Shown here: positions 36,104-45,373 of the stretch, piece by piece | Layout of the letters: every line of letters starts with the position of its first letter | Position numbering within the stretch: the stretch's first letter is position 1 | Origin: Paratractidigestivibacter sp963605405 | Lineage (GTDB): Bacteria; Actinomycetota; Coriobacteriia; Coriobacteriales; Atopobiaceae | Assembly (NCBI GenBank): GCA_963605405.1 | Contig: CAVCUP010000009.1 | Location: forward strand, 26,423 to 90,422 | Length of the DNA: 64,000 bases | Reading direction: 5' to 3' | Notes under the pieces: model-generated | What the model was told of the DNA's origin: nothing | What the model saw: the letters and a program-made list of their open reading frames with translations, nothing else | Databases searched by the model: none | Translations under genes and position numbers: made by a program

Positions 36104-36760
36104 TTACCAGTCGCGTTCGCTCGAAATGGTGATGCCGTCGTCGGCCATGCCGTCGCCCTCGAGGGCGCGGAAGATGGGCATGGCGACCTGGCAGGTGGTG
36201 TAGACGGCGAGCGCCGGGGCGAAGAAGAGCCCTGCGTAGGTGAGCACCGGGGCCGTGAAGCCGAAGATAAGCACCTGCAGGCCGAGCACGCCGGCGAGCA
36301 TCATCGTCTTGCCAAAGAACCGGATGCAGATAAGTCGGGAGTTGCGCATCTGCTGAAGCAGGGAGTTCCTGTAGCGGGCCTCGAGGGGAAAGACGTAGGC
36401 GAAGTGCGCGAAGGCCATCACCACGATAAGAAGGGCGACGATGAGGAAGCCGACGGGGTTGTCCGGGAGCTTCTCGAAGAGCTGCCAGCTCATCCAGGCG
36501 CTCCATGCGCAGGCAAGAAGCGCACACGTGAGCGCGGCGCCGTGCTTGAGGTTGGCGACCCACGCGCCCCAGAAGGCGCGCGTGATGCCAACGTCCTCGC
36601 GGTCCTCGCTCATCTTGAGGAGCACGGTGAAGGCGGCCGTCACGGAGGCCCCGGCGGTAACGACGGGCACGCACCCCACTATCAGCCAGAAGTTGACGAT
36701 GAGCAGGTTCGTTGCCTTGATGCCCGCCTGGACGAACGGCGACTCGATCGTGATCTTCAC
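36104..36760 (-). CDS. YesL-family (DUF624) membrane protein
   Basis: A 218-residue membrane protein with about five hydrophobic segments. The N-terminus MKITIESPFVQAGIKATNLLIVNFWLIVGCVPVVTAGAS is typical of DUF624/YesL, whose members almost always sit in operons with LplABC-type oligosaccharide transporters, as here. The function is unknown; an auxiliary membrane component of the transporter is the usual guess. It lies 12 bases from the GH42 gene and 57 bases from the binding-protein gene. Confidence 0.88.
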   Translation of the reverse strand: MKITIESPFVQAGIKATNLLIVNFWLIVGCVPVVTAGASVTAAFTVLLKMSEDREDVGITRAFWGAWVANLKHGAALTCALLACAWSAWMSWQLFEKLPDNPVGFLIVALLIVVMAFAHFAYVFPLEARYRNSLLQQMRNSRLICIRFFGKTMMLAGVLGLQVLIFGFTAPVLTYAGLFFAPALAVYTTCQVAMPIFRALEGDGMADDGITISSERDW

Positions 36761-36817
36761 CCGCGTCTTCCCTCCTCGAGGTCGGGCCCGCGCATCGGGG
36801 CGCGGGCCCCTTAACCG

Positions 36818-38566
36818 TTAGTTCTCCTGCAGGCCGAAGCGGCGAGAGGCCTCGGACTCGCACCAGGCCACGCAGTCGTCGTAGCCGTAGCCGGCGCAGG
36901 TCGCCTGCATGTCCTTGACGAGGCTCGCGAACTCGGCGTCGTCCTTGGCGTAGATGGCCTTCCAAGAACCTTCCTTGATGGTCTTGATGACCTGCTGCCA
37001 CGTGAGCTCGAGCTCGGAGTCGCGGGTGCCCTCAGCGAAGTTCGCGGGCGGGATCACCGTGTAGTTGACGGAGTTGAGGTACTCCCACTGGCTCTTGGCG
37101 CCCGTGGTCTCGCGCCAGTCCTTCTCGGCGTCGTTCTGGGCGTCGACGATGTTGGATGCCCAGGTGCCCTGATAGAAGCAGTCGTCCTTGGCCTCGGGGT
37201 TCTTGGCGCCGTTGGCCCAGGTGGTGTTGTTGAGCTGCAGGGAGCCGTCGGAGTAGGAGCCGGAGAGCGTGTACGTGGCGCCCGTCTTCGGCGAGGTCCA
37301 CTCGGTGCCGGAAAGGTCGGTCGTCGGGTCCTCGAAGCACTTCTTGCCGAGGTCGGTAAAGACGGTGTTGCCGTCGGAGTCATAGTCCCACATGAGGCCC
37401 TTGAGGCCGTAGAGGTTGGTGAGGGCGCCTTCGGGGGTAAAGAGCCAGTTGATGACCTGCATGACGCGGTCGGGGTCGTCGCAGAGCTCGCCGATGGACC
37501 AGACGCGGCCCTGGCCGGAGGTCGAGAGGCCCTGGACGATGACGGAGGCGTCGGCGGGCACGAGCGGGAGCATGATCTTTCCGTCGGCGATGTGGGCGTC
37601 GTTGTTGTAGGCGGTGGAGCCGGCGAAGTCGAAGATGGAGAAGAGCACGTTGCCGTTGCGGACCTTGGTGATCATCTCGTCGTAGGTCTGGGTCATGGAG
37701 TCGGGGTCGACGAGACCGTCGCGGTAGAGCTTGTTCACGAACTTGAGGGCCTCCATGTAGGGGCCGTCGTCGTCCAGGGCGCCCATGAACTTGCCGGTGG
37801 CGGAGTCGTAGAGGCCGAGGCCGAGCTCGTCATAGCCGTAATAGGCGCTTGCCAGGCCCTTGACGTACATAACGTTGGCGCCGTCCCAGTCGGGCCAGAT
37901 GGACATCGCGTAGGTCGGCTTGCCGTCGTCGCCGGTGGGGCAGGCGGCCTGCATGTCCTTGAGCACGCTCTCGAGGTCGTCGAGGCTCTTGACCGCGGGG
38001 TGGCCGAGCTGCTGGTAGAGATCCCAGCGGATACCCCAGTTGTAGATAAAGAGGTCGTGCTCGCCCTTCTCGTTGGTCACGTTGTTGCCGATGCCGTGGA
38101 CCTTGCCGTCGGAGTTGAGCTCCTTGTTGGCGTCGAGGGCCTTCTGGAAGTAGTTCTTGAGGTCGCCGCCCTCGTTGTCGAGGGTCTTGTCCTCGTCCCA
38201 GTCAAAAAGCTTGCCCTGGTCGACGGCGGCCTGGTAGTCGGTGCCGTTGGAGCCCCAGATGACGAGGTCGCCGAGGTCGCCGTTCTCCATGCGGGTCTGG
38301 TAGGCGCCGTTGGTGTCGGGAACGACGGTGGCGGTCACGTTGAAGTAATCCTTGAGCAGCGTGGCGCCCCAGCCCACCTGGTCGCCGGACCAGTTGGCGG
38401 TCTGGGAGAAGATGGTGATGGCGAGCTCCTCGTCCGCGACGTCGGAGCTGGAGTCGGAGCCCGAGCCCGAGCTCGAGGAGCCGCAGCCGGCGAGCATGCC
38501 GGCGCCGGCGCCGATGCCCAGGAGCTTGGCGAAGTTCCTACGGCTGATAACGTGGTCTGCGTTCAT
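36818..38566 (-). CDS. Oligosaccharide-binding lipoprotein of an ABC importer
   Basis: A 582-residue extracellular binding protein. The start at 38566 (MNADHVISRRNFAKLLGIGAG) is preceded by AGGAGAG; longer frames are shadows. The signal peptide has twin Arg (R9, R10) followed by N-F and ends in the lipobox LAGC with C28, so it may be a Tat-exported lipoprotein. A Ser/Gly/Asp linker follows. The mature part is a family 1-type solute-binding fold with many Trp/Tyr residues for sugar stacking (SIWPDWDGANVMYVKG, TWASNIVDAQNDAEKDW). Its large size is typical for LplA/YtcQ proteins binding oligosaccharides. It is in one operon with its two permeases. Confidence 0.92.
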   Translation of the reverse strand: MNADHVISRRNFAKLLGIGAGAGMLAGCGSSSSGSGSDSSSDVADEELAITIFSQTANWSGDQVGWGATLLKDYFNVTATVVPDTNGAYQTRMENGDLGDLVIWGSNGTDYQAAVDQGKLFDWDEDKTLDNEGGDLKNYFQKALDANKELNSDGKVHGIGNNVTNEKGEHDLFIYNWGIRWDLYQQLGHPAVKSLDDLESVLKDMQAACPTGDDGKPTYAMSIWPDWDGANVMYVKGLASAYYGYDELGLGLYDSATGKFMGALDDDGPYMEALKFVNKLYRDGLVDPDSMTQTYDEMITKVRNGNVLFSIFDFAGSTAYNNDAHIADGKIMLPLVPADASVIVQGLSTSGQGRVWSIGELCDDPDRVMQVINWLFTPEGALTNLYGLKGLMWDYDSDGNTVFTDLGKKCFEDPTTDLSGTEWTSPKTGATYTLSGSYSDGSLQLNNTTWANGAKNPEAKDDCFYQGTWASNIVDAQNDAEKDWRETTGAKSQWEYLNSVNYTVIPPANFAEGTRDSELELTWQQVIKTIKEGSWKAIYAKDDAEFASLVKDMQATCAGYGYDDCVAWCESEASRRFGLQEN

Positions 38567-38667
38567 GGTTCTCTCCTTATTGGATGAGATGCTGCAGCGC
38601 CGATGCATACGGGCGCTTACGCGGGGATTATTGAATGGATCCGGTCGGCTGACCGGGGCTTGGCCGC

Positions 38668-38702
38668 GCCCGGCGGACGACGGCCGTATACGTCCGCCGG
38701 GC
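38668..38702 (-). terminator. Intercistronic hairpin before the binding-protein gene
   Basis: GCCCGGCGGAC and GTCCGCCGGGC form an 11-bp stem around a 13-base loop, in the 160-base gap between the second permease gene and the binding-protein gene. It may stabilise the binding-protein mRNA relative to permease mRNA. Confidence 0.5.
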
Positions 38703-38727
38703 ACGCTTCCGCGCAAAAGATTGGGAG

Positions 38728-39639
38728 CTAGCCCTTCACCGCTCCGAGCATGATGCCTTCCTCGAAGTAGCGCTGCATGAAGGGGTAGACGAGCATGATC
38801 GGGATGATGGTGACCATGCTGATGGTGTACTTGATGACCTTCGTGTTGAGGCTCGCCGCCGCCGTGCCGCCGCCCGTCGTCATGGACGCGGCGAGGTTCG
38901 ACGAGCTGTTGAGGTAGATCCACAGGCGGTGCTGCAGGGTATAGAGCTCAGGCGAGTTCGACATGAGGATCAAGGAGTCCTGCAGTGAGTTCCAGTTGGC
39001 CACGGCGCCGAAGACCGCGATGGTGGCCAGGATGGGCTTGGAGAGCGGCAGGATGATCTTTGTGAAGACCTGCATGACCGACGCCCCGTCGATGGTGGCC
39101 GACTCCTCAAGCGAGGCCGGGATGGACTCGATGTAGGTCTTGACCAGGATGATGTTGTACGGGGAGACGAGCGCGGGCAGGATATAGCCCCAGAAATTGT
39201 CGGTGAGGCCCAGGCCCAGCATGTTGAGGTACCAGGGGATGGTTCCCGCGTTGAAGTACATCGTCACCACAAGGAAGCGGTACCAGAAGCTGCGGCACCA
39301 CATCTCGCGCTTGGTCGTGAGGTAGCCCGCGAAGGCGGAGAGGACGACCATGAGCGACGTCGCGATGACGGTGCGCGCCACGGTCACGATGACCGAGTTG
39401 GCGAAGTCGTTGACGTCCTTGAGCGCGATGTAGTTGTCGAAGTGGATACCCTCGGGAAGCAGCGTGATCTGGTTGGCCGCCACGAGCGCGTTGTCCGAGA
39501 TCGTGTTGATAAACAGGTAGTAGAACGGGAAGATGCACAGCAGGGTGAAGAGCGCGAACACCGCGATGTTGATCACGTTGAAGGCCACGTCGCCGGGCGT
39601 CTGCTTGTACTGGATGCCGCCGTTGATGCGCTTTGCCAT
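38728..39639 (-). CDS. Sugar ABC transporter permease (LplC/MalG type)
   Basis: A 303-residue inner-membrane permease with six hydrophobic helices. The EAA loop that contacts the ATPase is EESATIDGASVMQVFTKIILPLSKP near residues 190-215. The N-terminal FPFYYLFINTISD and the C-terminal PIMLVYPFMQRYFEEGIMLGAVKG are characteristic of the LplC/YtcP branch. It starts 15 bases after the stop of the first permease. It pairs with that permease and the binding protein to import an oligosaccharide. Confidence 0.93.
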   Translation of the reverse strand: MAKRINGGIQYKQTPGDVAFNVINIAVFALFTLLCIFPFYYLFINTISDNALVAANQITLLPEGIHFDNYIALKDVNDFANSVIVTVARTVIATSLMVVLSAFAGYLTTKREMWCRSFWYRFLVVTMYFNAGTIPWYLNMLGLGLTDNFWGYILPALVSPYNIILVKTYIESIPASLEESATIDGASVMQVFTKIILPLSKPILATIAVFGAVANWNSLQDSLILMSNSPELYTLQHRLWIYLNSSSNLAASMTTGGGTAAASLNTKVIKYTISMVTIIPIMLVYPFMQRYFEEGIMLGAVKG

Positions 39640-39654
39640 AACCGCTCGCCTCCC

Positions 39655-41145
39655 TTAGATGATGCTCTCGCCGCGGAGCTTCTTGGACGCGCCGTTGGCG
39701 GCGAAGAGAAGCGCGACGGAGACGACGGACTTGAACATGCCGATGGCCGTGGACATGGGGATCTGGCCGTTGCCGATGCCCAGGTTGTACACGTAGAGGT
39801 CGAGGACCTCGAGCGAGCCGGAGTTGGCCGCGTTGGAGAAGACCAGGTACTGCTCCATGCCGTTGGACAGGACATTGGCGATGCTCATGAGGAGAAGGAC
39901 AAAGAACGTGGGCATGAGCTGCGGGATCGTGACGTGCCACATCTTTTGGAAGCGGCCCGCGCCGTCGACCTCGGCGGCCTCGTAGAGGCCCGGGTCGATG
40001 CCCGTGATGGAGCTGATGTAGATGATGGCCGACCAGCCGATGCCCTTCCACATGCCCCACAGCAGCATCTTGAGCCACATGTGCGAGCCGTCCATGAGGT
40101 AGTTCGTGTTGGCCGCGATACCGCAGATGTTGTTGAGGAAGTTGTTGACGAAGCCGTCGGTGGAGAACATCGCGATGGCGATGGCGTAGACGATGGACCA
40201 ACCGAGGAAGTTCGGCACCGTCGTGAAGTTCTGGACGAAGCGGCGGAAGCCCTTGGACGGCACCTGCATGAGGAACACGGCGAAGACCATCGGGATCCAC
40301 GAGGTGAGGATACCCAGGCCGGACATCGCGAGGGTGTTCGTCATGACGCGTACGACGTCGCCGCGGGTGGTCTCGTTCTGGAAGAGGATCGTGAACCACT
40401 TAAGGCCCACGAAGTTATCGGCGTTGAGGTCGCCGCCCGCCGAGTAATCGAAGAAGGCGTAGCGCCAGCCGAGCAGCGGCAGGTAGCAGAAGAGGAACGC
40501 CAGGACGATGATCGGGACGAAGAGCAGGAAGAGATGGTACTTCTCCTGCATCTCCATCTTGTCCTCGACGGGCTCGACGCTGTTCCTCTCGATGACGTTG
40601 AGGGCTATCGCGCAGCCCACGAGCGCCAGGACGAGCGCCACAAAAAAGAAGAACGCGCCGGGCAGGCACGCCGGGACCTTATCGGAGCCGGCCGAGGCGA
40701 TGGTGCCGTAGACGATGCTGACGCCGCCGAGGCCCGCCGCCATGACGAGGCCGCCGATGGCCGGGAACTTGAGGCCGCTCGTGCGCATGCGCTTGTTGCC
40801 GTAGGACATCGCGGCGCCGATAAGCGCCACGACGATGCCGATGATGATGGCCGCGCAGGCCACCTGCAGCATCGTGAAGGTCTGGCCGGTGACGGCCGTC
40901 TTCTTGAGGACGCGGTCGGGAATCTGTCCGACGAGCGCCTCGTGGTTGACGCATGCGGTAAAGAGCGAGACGTTGCTGGAAATCGCGGTCGTGACCCGTG
41001 CGGGGTTCAGGCCGGAGTAGAAAACCGACACGCCGGCCAGCACCGTGGCAATGCGCATGACGTGGTACAGGGGATGGTCCTGCATCGCACGGGGCTTGAC
41101 CTCGGCTTCGTCCTCGGATGCGGCCGCTGCTGCGGATTTCTTCAT
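39655..41145 (-). CDS. Sugar ABC transporter permease (LplB type) with extra N-terminal membrane domain
   Basis: A 496-residue permease. The start at 41145 (MKKSAAAAASEDEAEVKPRAM) is preceded by GGGAGG; 19 upstream codons lack a site. Residues about 215-496 are a standard LplB permease (KYHLFLLFVPIIVLAFLFCYLPLLGWRYAFFDY, and the EAA loop YEAAEVDGAGRFQKMWHVTIPQLMP). Residues about 25-200 are an added domain with four or five extra hydrophobic helices (VMRIATVLAGVSVFYSG, MLQVACAAIIIGIVVALIG, CLPGAFFFFVALVLALVG), which ordinary LplB proteins (about 300 residues) lack. Its role is unknown. It is the first transporter gene after GH94. Confidence 0.9.
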   Translation of the reverse strand: MKKSAAAAASEDEAEVKPRAMQDHPLYHVMRIATVLAGVSVFYSGLNPARVTTAISSNVSLFTACVNHEALVGQIPDRVLKKTAVTGQTFTMLQVACAAIIIGIVVALIGAAMSYGNKRMRTSGLKFPAIGGLVMAAGLGGVSIVYGTIASAGSDKVPACLPGAFFFFVALVLALVGCAIALNVIERNSVEPVEDKMEMQEKYHLFLLFVPIIVLAFLFCYLPLLGWRYAFFDYSAGGDLNADNFVGLKWFTILFQNETTRGDVVRVMTNTLAMSGLGILTSWIPMVFAVFLMQVPSKGFRRFVQNFTTVPNFLGWSIVYAIAIAMFSTDGFVNNFLNNICGIAANTNYLMDGSHMWLKMLLWGMWKGIGWSAIIYISSITGIDPGLYEAAEVDGAGRFQKMWHVTIPQLMPTFFVLLLMSIANVLSNGMEQYLVFSNAANSGSLEVLDLYVYNLGIGNGQIPMSTAIGMFKSVVSVALLFAANGASKKLRGESII

Positions 41146-41274
41146 GTTCACCCTCCCATCTTCGTGCTCTAAGCAAATGTGCTTATAGACCCGATTCTCC
41201 AATAATGCCGTTTACGCCGGTGCCGGGCCCGCATCGACGTGAACGGTCTGGACTCCCTCCCCTCTTTCCAGCTC

Positions 41275-44190
41275 CTAAAGCGTGATGGCGACGGTGTGCT
41301 CGCCCGAGGCCGGGCGCTCGACGATGCCGTCGCACGGCTTGCCGTCGTACAGGTAGGTGGCGCGCTCGCCGGCACGGATGGCGCCCGACGAGGAGTCGAT
41401 GGCCACGTGGACATGGGCCTTGCCCAGCCCGAGCGTGTAGGCCAGGTGGGTCTGGCCGGGGCGCAGCACGGGGTCGAAGGAGACCTTCTCGCGGCCGACG
41501 TTGGCGCCGCAGGTCTCGTAGGTTGCGAGCGTAAGCCACGAGGCGGTGCCGGAAAGCAGCGGCGCGATGTTCTCGCCCGTCTCGGAGTTGTTGTACTGGG
41601 TGCAGAAGCGCGGGTTGCCCTTGATCACGTAGGGGTTCTCCACCGCCTTGTACGGATAGGTGCGGTCCATCATGAAGTACGCGAGCTCGGAGAGGCGCGC
41701 CGCCAGCGCGGGGTCGGCGACGGTCTTCGCGGCCTTAAGCGAAGCCACGGTGGCCATCATGGCCGCGTGCTTGAAGACGCCGGAGTTCTCGCGGTCGCCG
41801 GGGAAGTAGAGCGCGGTGCCGGTAGCCACACCAAGGCGGTCGAAGTCCACGAGGGTGCACAGGCGCAGGCCCGCCTCGGTCTTGAGACGGCTCTCCACGA
41901 CATCGAGCATCGTGGCGATCTGCTCCTCGGTGGCGACGCCGGCCAGGAGCGACCAGCTGTAGGAGTTGAGGAAGTAGGTGCCGGGGGCATCGGCATCGCC
42001 GGCGAGGTTGTCGCCGGTCGCGCCCAGGTAGGTGTAGCCGCCCTCTCGGTCGTCGTTGATGAGACAGCGAGCGAAGTAGTCCGTCTTCCAGGCGTTTTGC
42101 TGCATGGAGGCGGCCACGCGCTCGGCCATCTCGTGCGCCCAGGCGCCGTCGGCGGCGGCCTCCGGCGTGGCCAGAAGCGCGCTCATCTCGGCGAACTCGT
42201 CGGCCGCGATCTTGAGCAGGCAGGCGTTCATAACGGACTCGGACTGGTCGTTCTCCCAGGCCACGCCCCACTCCTGGCCCTTCTCGGCGAGCTGCTTGCG
42301 ATAGAGCTCTTCCTTCTGGGGTCCCTTGTAGACCACCTTGTCCAGGCGCAGGGTATCGTTCCAGTCGGCCTTATCGAGCAGCGGCAGGCCGTGCTTGCCC
42401 ACGCTGATGCAGCCGGAGTAGGTAAGGGCCGCCTTCATGGTCTCCCAGAGGGTGCGCTTCTTGCCGTCGGTTCCGGCGACCTCGAACTCGGTGGTCAGGA
42501 AGTCGGTGTCGCCCGAGATGGTGACGTAGCGGTAGACGGCCTGGACGAGCCAGAGCTGGTCGTCGGAGCAGTCGCCGGGCTCCTTGCCCTTGAAGGTGAA
42601 GTCGTGGTACGCATAGCCCATCTCCCAGACCTGGCGCACCCAGTTGGAGAGCAGGTCGCGCACGAGGTCGTTCTCGCCCATGGCGGAGAGATAGTACATG
42701 GAAGCGTAGATGTCCTGGATCTCGCGGAAGCCCATCTCGCGGTAGGACTTCTGGGTCCACGCGAAAGCGCGGGAGACGTAGGTCTGGTAGAGGACCTGGA
42801 AGGGCAGGTTGTGCGAGATGTAGGCGTCGTACTTGTCGTCGCCGGACTCCATCTGCAGGTAGTTGGTGTAGCGAGCCCAGAAATCGCGCACGCCAGCGAG
42901 CGAGCGAGCGAGCGCCGCCGGGTCGCGGTAGGTATCCACGAGCTTAGGCAGGGCATCCTCGAAGGGAACGTCATCGCCGGCGGAGCCGGACATGCCGACG
43001 AGCTCGTCGATGGTAGCCGTCTCGCCCGGCTGGATGTTAAACGTTTTCGCTACGGCAAAGAAAGGGGCCATCTTGCGGGAGAGCTCGTTGGGCAGGTGCC
43101 CCACGAGCTCCGGGCGCGCGAGGGTGCCCGCGCCCACGAAGTCGGCGAGGCTCGTGCAGTACTCGTCCATCCCCTCGCCGTCCTTGAGCAGGGCGACGAA
43201 GCGCTTCTTGTGGCGCTCTTCGGCCGGCTTGGCCCAAAGGGTGAGGGCCACGGGCGCCTCGCCGTCGTAGACGACCTCGGACTCCTGGACGAGATTCGCG
43301 TAGATGATGTCGTTGGCAATGGTCAGCGCCTCGGCGATGCCGAACGAACCCGTGAAAACGATGCGCAGGTCGCGAGGGGTGTCCCCGAGGTTCTTTACGC
43401 TCACGCGCTGAGCCTCGACGGCGGAGGGCATGCCGGGCTCCTGCGGGAGCATAAAGATGGTGCGCTCGATGGCCAGGCCGTCCTCGGTCACGTACTCGAT
43501 GCGGGTCCAGCCCTGCGAGTGGGTGCAGGAGGCGCTGGCGACGTTCGTCTCGACGTCGGCGGAGTAGAAGATCTGCTCGCCGCGCTCGGTCAGGTAGAAC
43601 TGGCGGTTCTCGGGCTCGCCGTTCTGGGCGGGGTCCAGCACGCAGCGCGTGGCCAGGACCTGCTCGCCGCCTGTGGCGCGGAAGGATCCGCGGCCCAGGC
43701 CGTCGACGGCGCCCTTAGGCGTGGTGCACAAGGGGTACGGGTAGCCCGCGCGGTTGCCGAGCAGCAGGTTCACGGCATAGTGGGAGCTCACGGGATAGGC
43801 CTTGAGGTCGAGCGAGAAGTTGCCGTCGGCGCCCAGGATGCCCGCGCCCGCGATGGTGCGGGTCACGGCGGCCTTAACAGCGCCGGCAACCTCGCCGGGC
43901 ACCTCTACGAGGCCGACCGGGGTCTCGCAGGTCACGACCTCGCCGTCGAGGGCGATGAGCACGGAGGCGCCGAGCGACTCGACGAATTCGGCGACCCCGC
44001 GCTCTCCCATAAGATGCTGGCAGATGGGCGCCTCGTAGGGCAGGCCCACGAAGGCGAGGGCCCGGGTGCGCCGGGCGTCGAGATAGGCGGCGTCGAGCGA
44101 GGGCGCGGAGGCCTTCTCGCCAAAGAGCTCGTGGATAAAGTCGACGGCAGGCTTGACCTGCTCGCGGGCTCTCTCGGTAGAAAAGTTCAT
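41275..44190 (-). CDS. Large GH94-family glycoside phosphorylase
   Basis: A 971-residue cytosolic protein. The start at ATG 44190 (MNFSTERAREQVKP) has GGAGG 8 bases upstream; a start 5 codons earlier overlaps that site. The second half carries the GH94-like alpha/alpha barrel: GFREIQDIYASMYYLSAMGENDLV, AYHDFTFKGKEPGDCSDDQLWLVQAV, the catalytic segment LPLLDKADWNDTLRLD, and late TYFLNSYSWSLLAG and RFCTQYNNSETGENIAP. It is longer and only distantly like the cellobiose phosphorylase in the same locus, and closer to large oligoglucan phosphorylases. The substrate is unresolved: longer cellodextrin, beta-1,2- or beta-1,3-glucan. A LacI-type operator lies in its coding sequence. Confidence 0.82.
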   Translation of the reverse strand: MNFSTERAREQVKPAVDFIHELFGEKASAPSLDAAYLDARRTRALAFVGLPYEAPICQHLMGERGVAEFVESLGASVLIALDGEVVTCETPVGLVEVPGEVAGAVKAAVTRTIAGAGILGADGNFSLDLKAYPVSSHYAVNLLLGNRAGYPYPLCTTPKGAVDGLGRGSFRATGGEQVLATRCVLDPAQNGEPENRQFYLTERGEQIFYSADVETNVASASCTHSQGWTRIEYVTEDGLAIERTIFMLPQEPGMPSAVEAQRVSVKNLGDTPRDLRIVFTGSFGIAEALTIANDIIYANLVQESEVVYDGEAPVALTLWAKPAEERHKKRFVALLKDGEGMDEYCTSLADFVGAGTLARPELVGHLPNELSRKMAPFFAVAKTFNIQPGETATIDELVGMSGSAGDDVPFEDALPKLVDTYRDPAALARSLAGVRDFWARYTNYLQMESGDDKYDAYISHNLPFQVLYQTYVSRAFAWTQKSYREMGFREIQDIYASMYYLSAMGENDLVRDLLSNWVRQVWEMGYAYHDFTFKGKEPGDCSDDQLWLVQAVYRYVTISGDTDFLTTEFEVAGTDGKKRTLWETMKAALTYSGCISVGKHGLPLLDKADWNDTLRLDKVVYKGPQKEELYRKQLAEKGQEWGVAWENDQSESVMNACLLKIAADEFAEMSALLATPEAAADGAWAHEMAERVAASMQQNAWKTDYFARCLINDDREGGYTYLGATGDNLAGDADAPGTYFLNSYSWSLLAGVATEEQIATMLDVVESRLKTEAGLRLCTLVDFDRLGVATGTALYFPGDRENSGVFKHAAMMATVASLKAAKTVADPALAARLSELAYFMMDRTYPYKAVENPYVIKGNPRFCTQYNNSETGENIAPLLSGTASWLTLATYETCGANVGREKVSFDPVLRPGQTHLAYTLGLGKAHVHVAIDSSSGAIRAGERATYLYDGKPCDGIVERPASGEHTVAITL
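43037..43048. promoter_or_regulatory. Intragenic LacI-type operator copy
   Basis: TTAAACGTTTTCG, the same 13 bases as the site upstream of the GH94 gene (44228-44240), here lies inside the GH94 coding sequence about 1.15 kb downstream of its start. It could act as an auxiliary operator for DNA looping or roadblock repression. Confidence 0.5.
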
Positions 44191-44227
44191 CGTTGGGTCC
44201 TCCATGGATGATTTCGGATGAGACAGA

Positions 44228-44240
44228 TTAAACGTTTTCG
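44228..44240. promoter_or_regulatory. LacI-type operator upstream of the GH94/ABC operon
   Basis: TTAAACGTTTTCG has the AAACGTTT palindromic core typical of LacI/CcpA-like operators. It lies 38 bases before the GH94 start and just downstream of the lacI-type gene, where an operon promoter is expected. Confidence 0.75.
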
Positions 44241-44327
44241 TTCTGGAAGAAAATTGACCGCCCTCGCGGGGCGGGAAACGCTGAAGGGAAGGCGGGACAG
44301 CGATCGCGGCCGCCGAGACGGGACGCC

Positions 44328-45326
44328 CTAGGACGAAAGGTCGCGGACAGAGCCGCCACGCAGGACGGAGCCGGGCACGATGACCTTGCGCGGCGTGTAC
44401 GCGGCCCCCTGCTCGATGGCCGAGAAGAGCTCCTGAATCGCGACGCGGCCCATACCCTCGGCGTCCTGGCGGTAGGTGGTGAGTCGCGGGCGCAGCAGCT
44501 CGGAGAGGCGGACGCCGTCGTAGCCGACGCAGCTCACGTCGCCGGGGATGGACTTGCCTTCCCGCTCGAGCTCGGTAAGACCGCCCAGGTAGGAGATATC
44601 GTCAGGGAACAAGATGCAGGTCGGCGGCTCGGGCAGCGCCATGAGCTCTCGGGTAGCCGCCGAGGTTGCATCGGGGTTCTGGAAGAGGGCCTCGCGGACA
44701 TACTCGTCCGGCACGGCGATGCCGCGCTTCTCGCACGCGGCGCGGAAGGCCGCGAGACGCTCGAGCGTGACCTGACCCTTCTGGCCGTGAATGAAGGCGA
44801 TGCGCGTGTGGCCGAGGGAAGCCACATGCGCCACGATCTCCTCCATAGAACCGGCGTTGTCGCTCCAGATGGAGGTGCGTCCCTCGAAGTCACGCTCAAC
44901 CGAGACGACGGGCAGCGGGCTCTGAGCCAGGCGCTCGAGGTCCTCCTGGTCGATGTTGCCGTTGCAGACCAGCACGCCATCGCAGTTGCGGCGCATGGCA
45001 TGGGCAGCGTAGCCGAACTCCGAGACGCCCTTGTTGGAAAGGAAGGTCAGGTCGTAGCCGGCGCCCTCCGCGCTCTCGCGCACGGCGGTGAGCATGCGGG
45101 AGAAGTACTCGTGGTCCATCTCGTTCTGATAGACGACGCCGATGTTGTAGGAGCGCTGGGTCTTGAGGGTCTGGGCGGCGCCGTTGGGATAGTAGTTCAT
45201 GCGCTTGGCGCACTCGCGGACGCGGATGGCATTCTTCTCGCTGATGCCCGGCATGTGGTTGAGCGCCTTGGACACGGCGGCCACGGAAAGGCCCGTCTCC
45301 TCGGCGATCATCTTGAGCGTTACCAT
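44328..45326 (-). CDS. LacI-family transcriptional regulator of the oligosaccharide locus
   Basis: A 332-residue regulator. The N-terminal helix-turn-helix is MVTLKMIAEETGLSVAAVSKALNHMPGISEKNAIRV (1-36), with the hinge near YYPNGAAQTLKTQ. The rest is a sugar-binding periplasmic-like domain (about 60-330) with AFIHGQKGQVTLERLAAF, ILFPDDISYLGGL and SCVGYDGVRLSELLRPRLTT. It lies immediately upstream of the GH94/ABC operon on the same strand. TTAAACGTTTTC operators occur upstream of its own gene (45374), upstream of GH94 (44228) and inside GH94 (43037), so it probably represses both itself and the operon until an oligosaccharide ligand binds. Confidence 0.93.
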   Translation of the reverse strand: MVTLKMIAEETGLSVAAVSKALNHMPGISEKNAIRVRECAKRMNYYPNGAAQTLKTQRSYNIGVVYQNEMDHEYFSRMLTAVRESAEGAGYDLTFLSNKGVSEFGYAAHAMRRNCDGVLVCNGNIDQEDLERLAQSPLPVVSVERDFEGRTSIWSDNAGSMEEIVAHVASLGHTRIAFIHGQKGQVTLERLAAFRAACEKRGIAVPDEYVREALFQNPDATSAATRELMALPEPPTCILFPDDISYLGGLTELEREGKSIPGDVSCVGYDGVRLSELLRPRLTTYRQDAEGMGRVAIQELFSAIEQGAAYTPRKVIVPGSVLRGGSVRDLSS

Positions 45327-45373
45327 GCGGGCCTCCCGTTCCGTGTTGCGTGCCGACCGTTGTCGCGTCGGTG

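Noticed and set aside
41239..44211. Very long antisense ORF opposite the large GH94 gene
   Set aside because: It is a GC3-driven shadow: no ribosome site, Val/Gly/Leu-rich translation without domains, whereas the minus strand shows clear GH94 motifs. The same reasoning applies to long antisense frames at 29111-31114, 31275-34121, 34745-36814 and 58000-60078.
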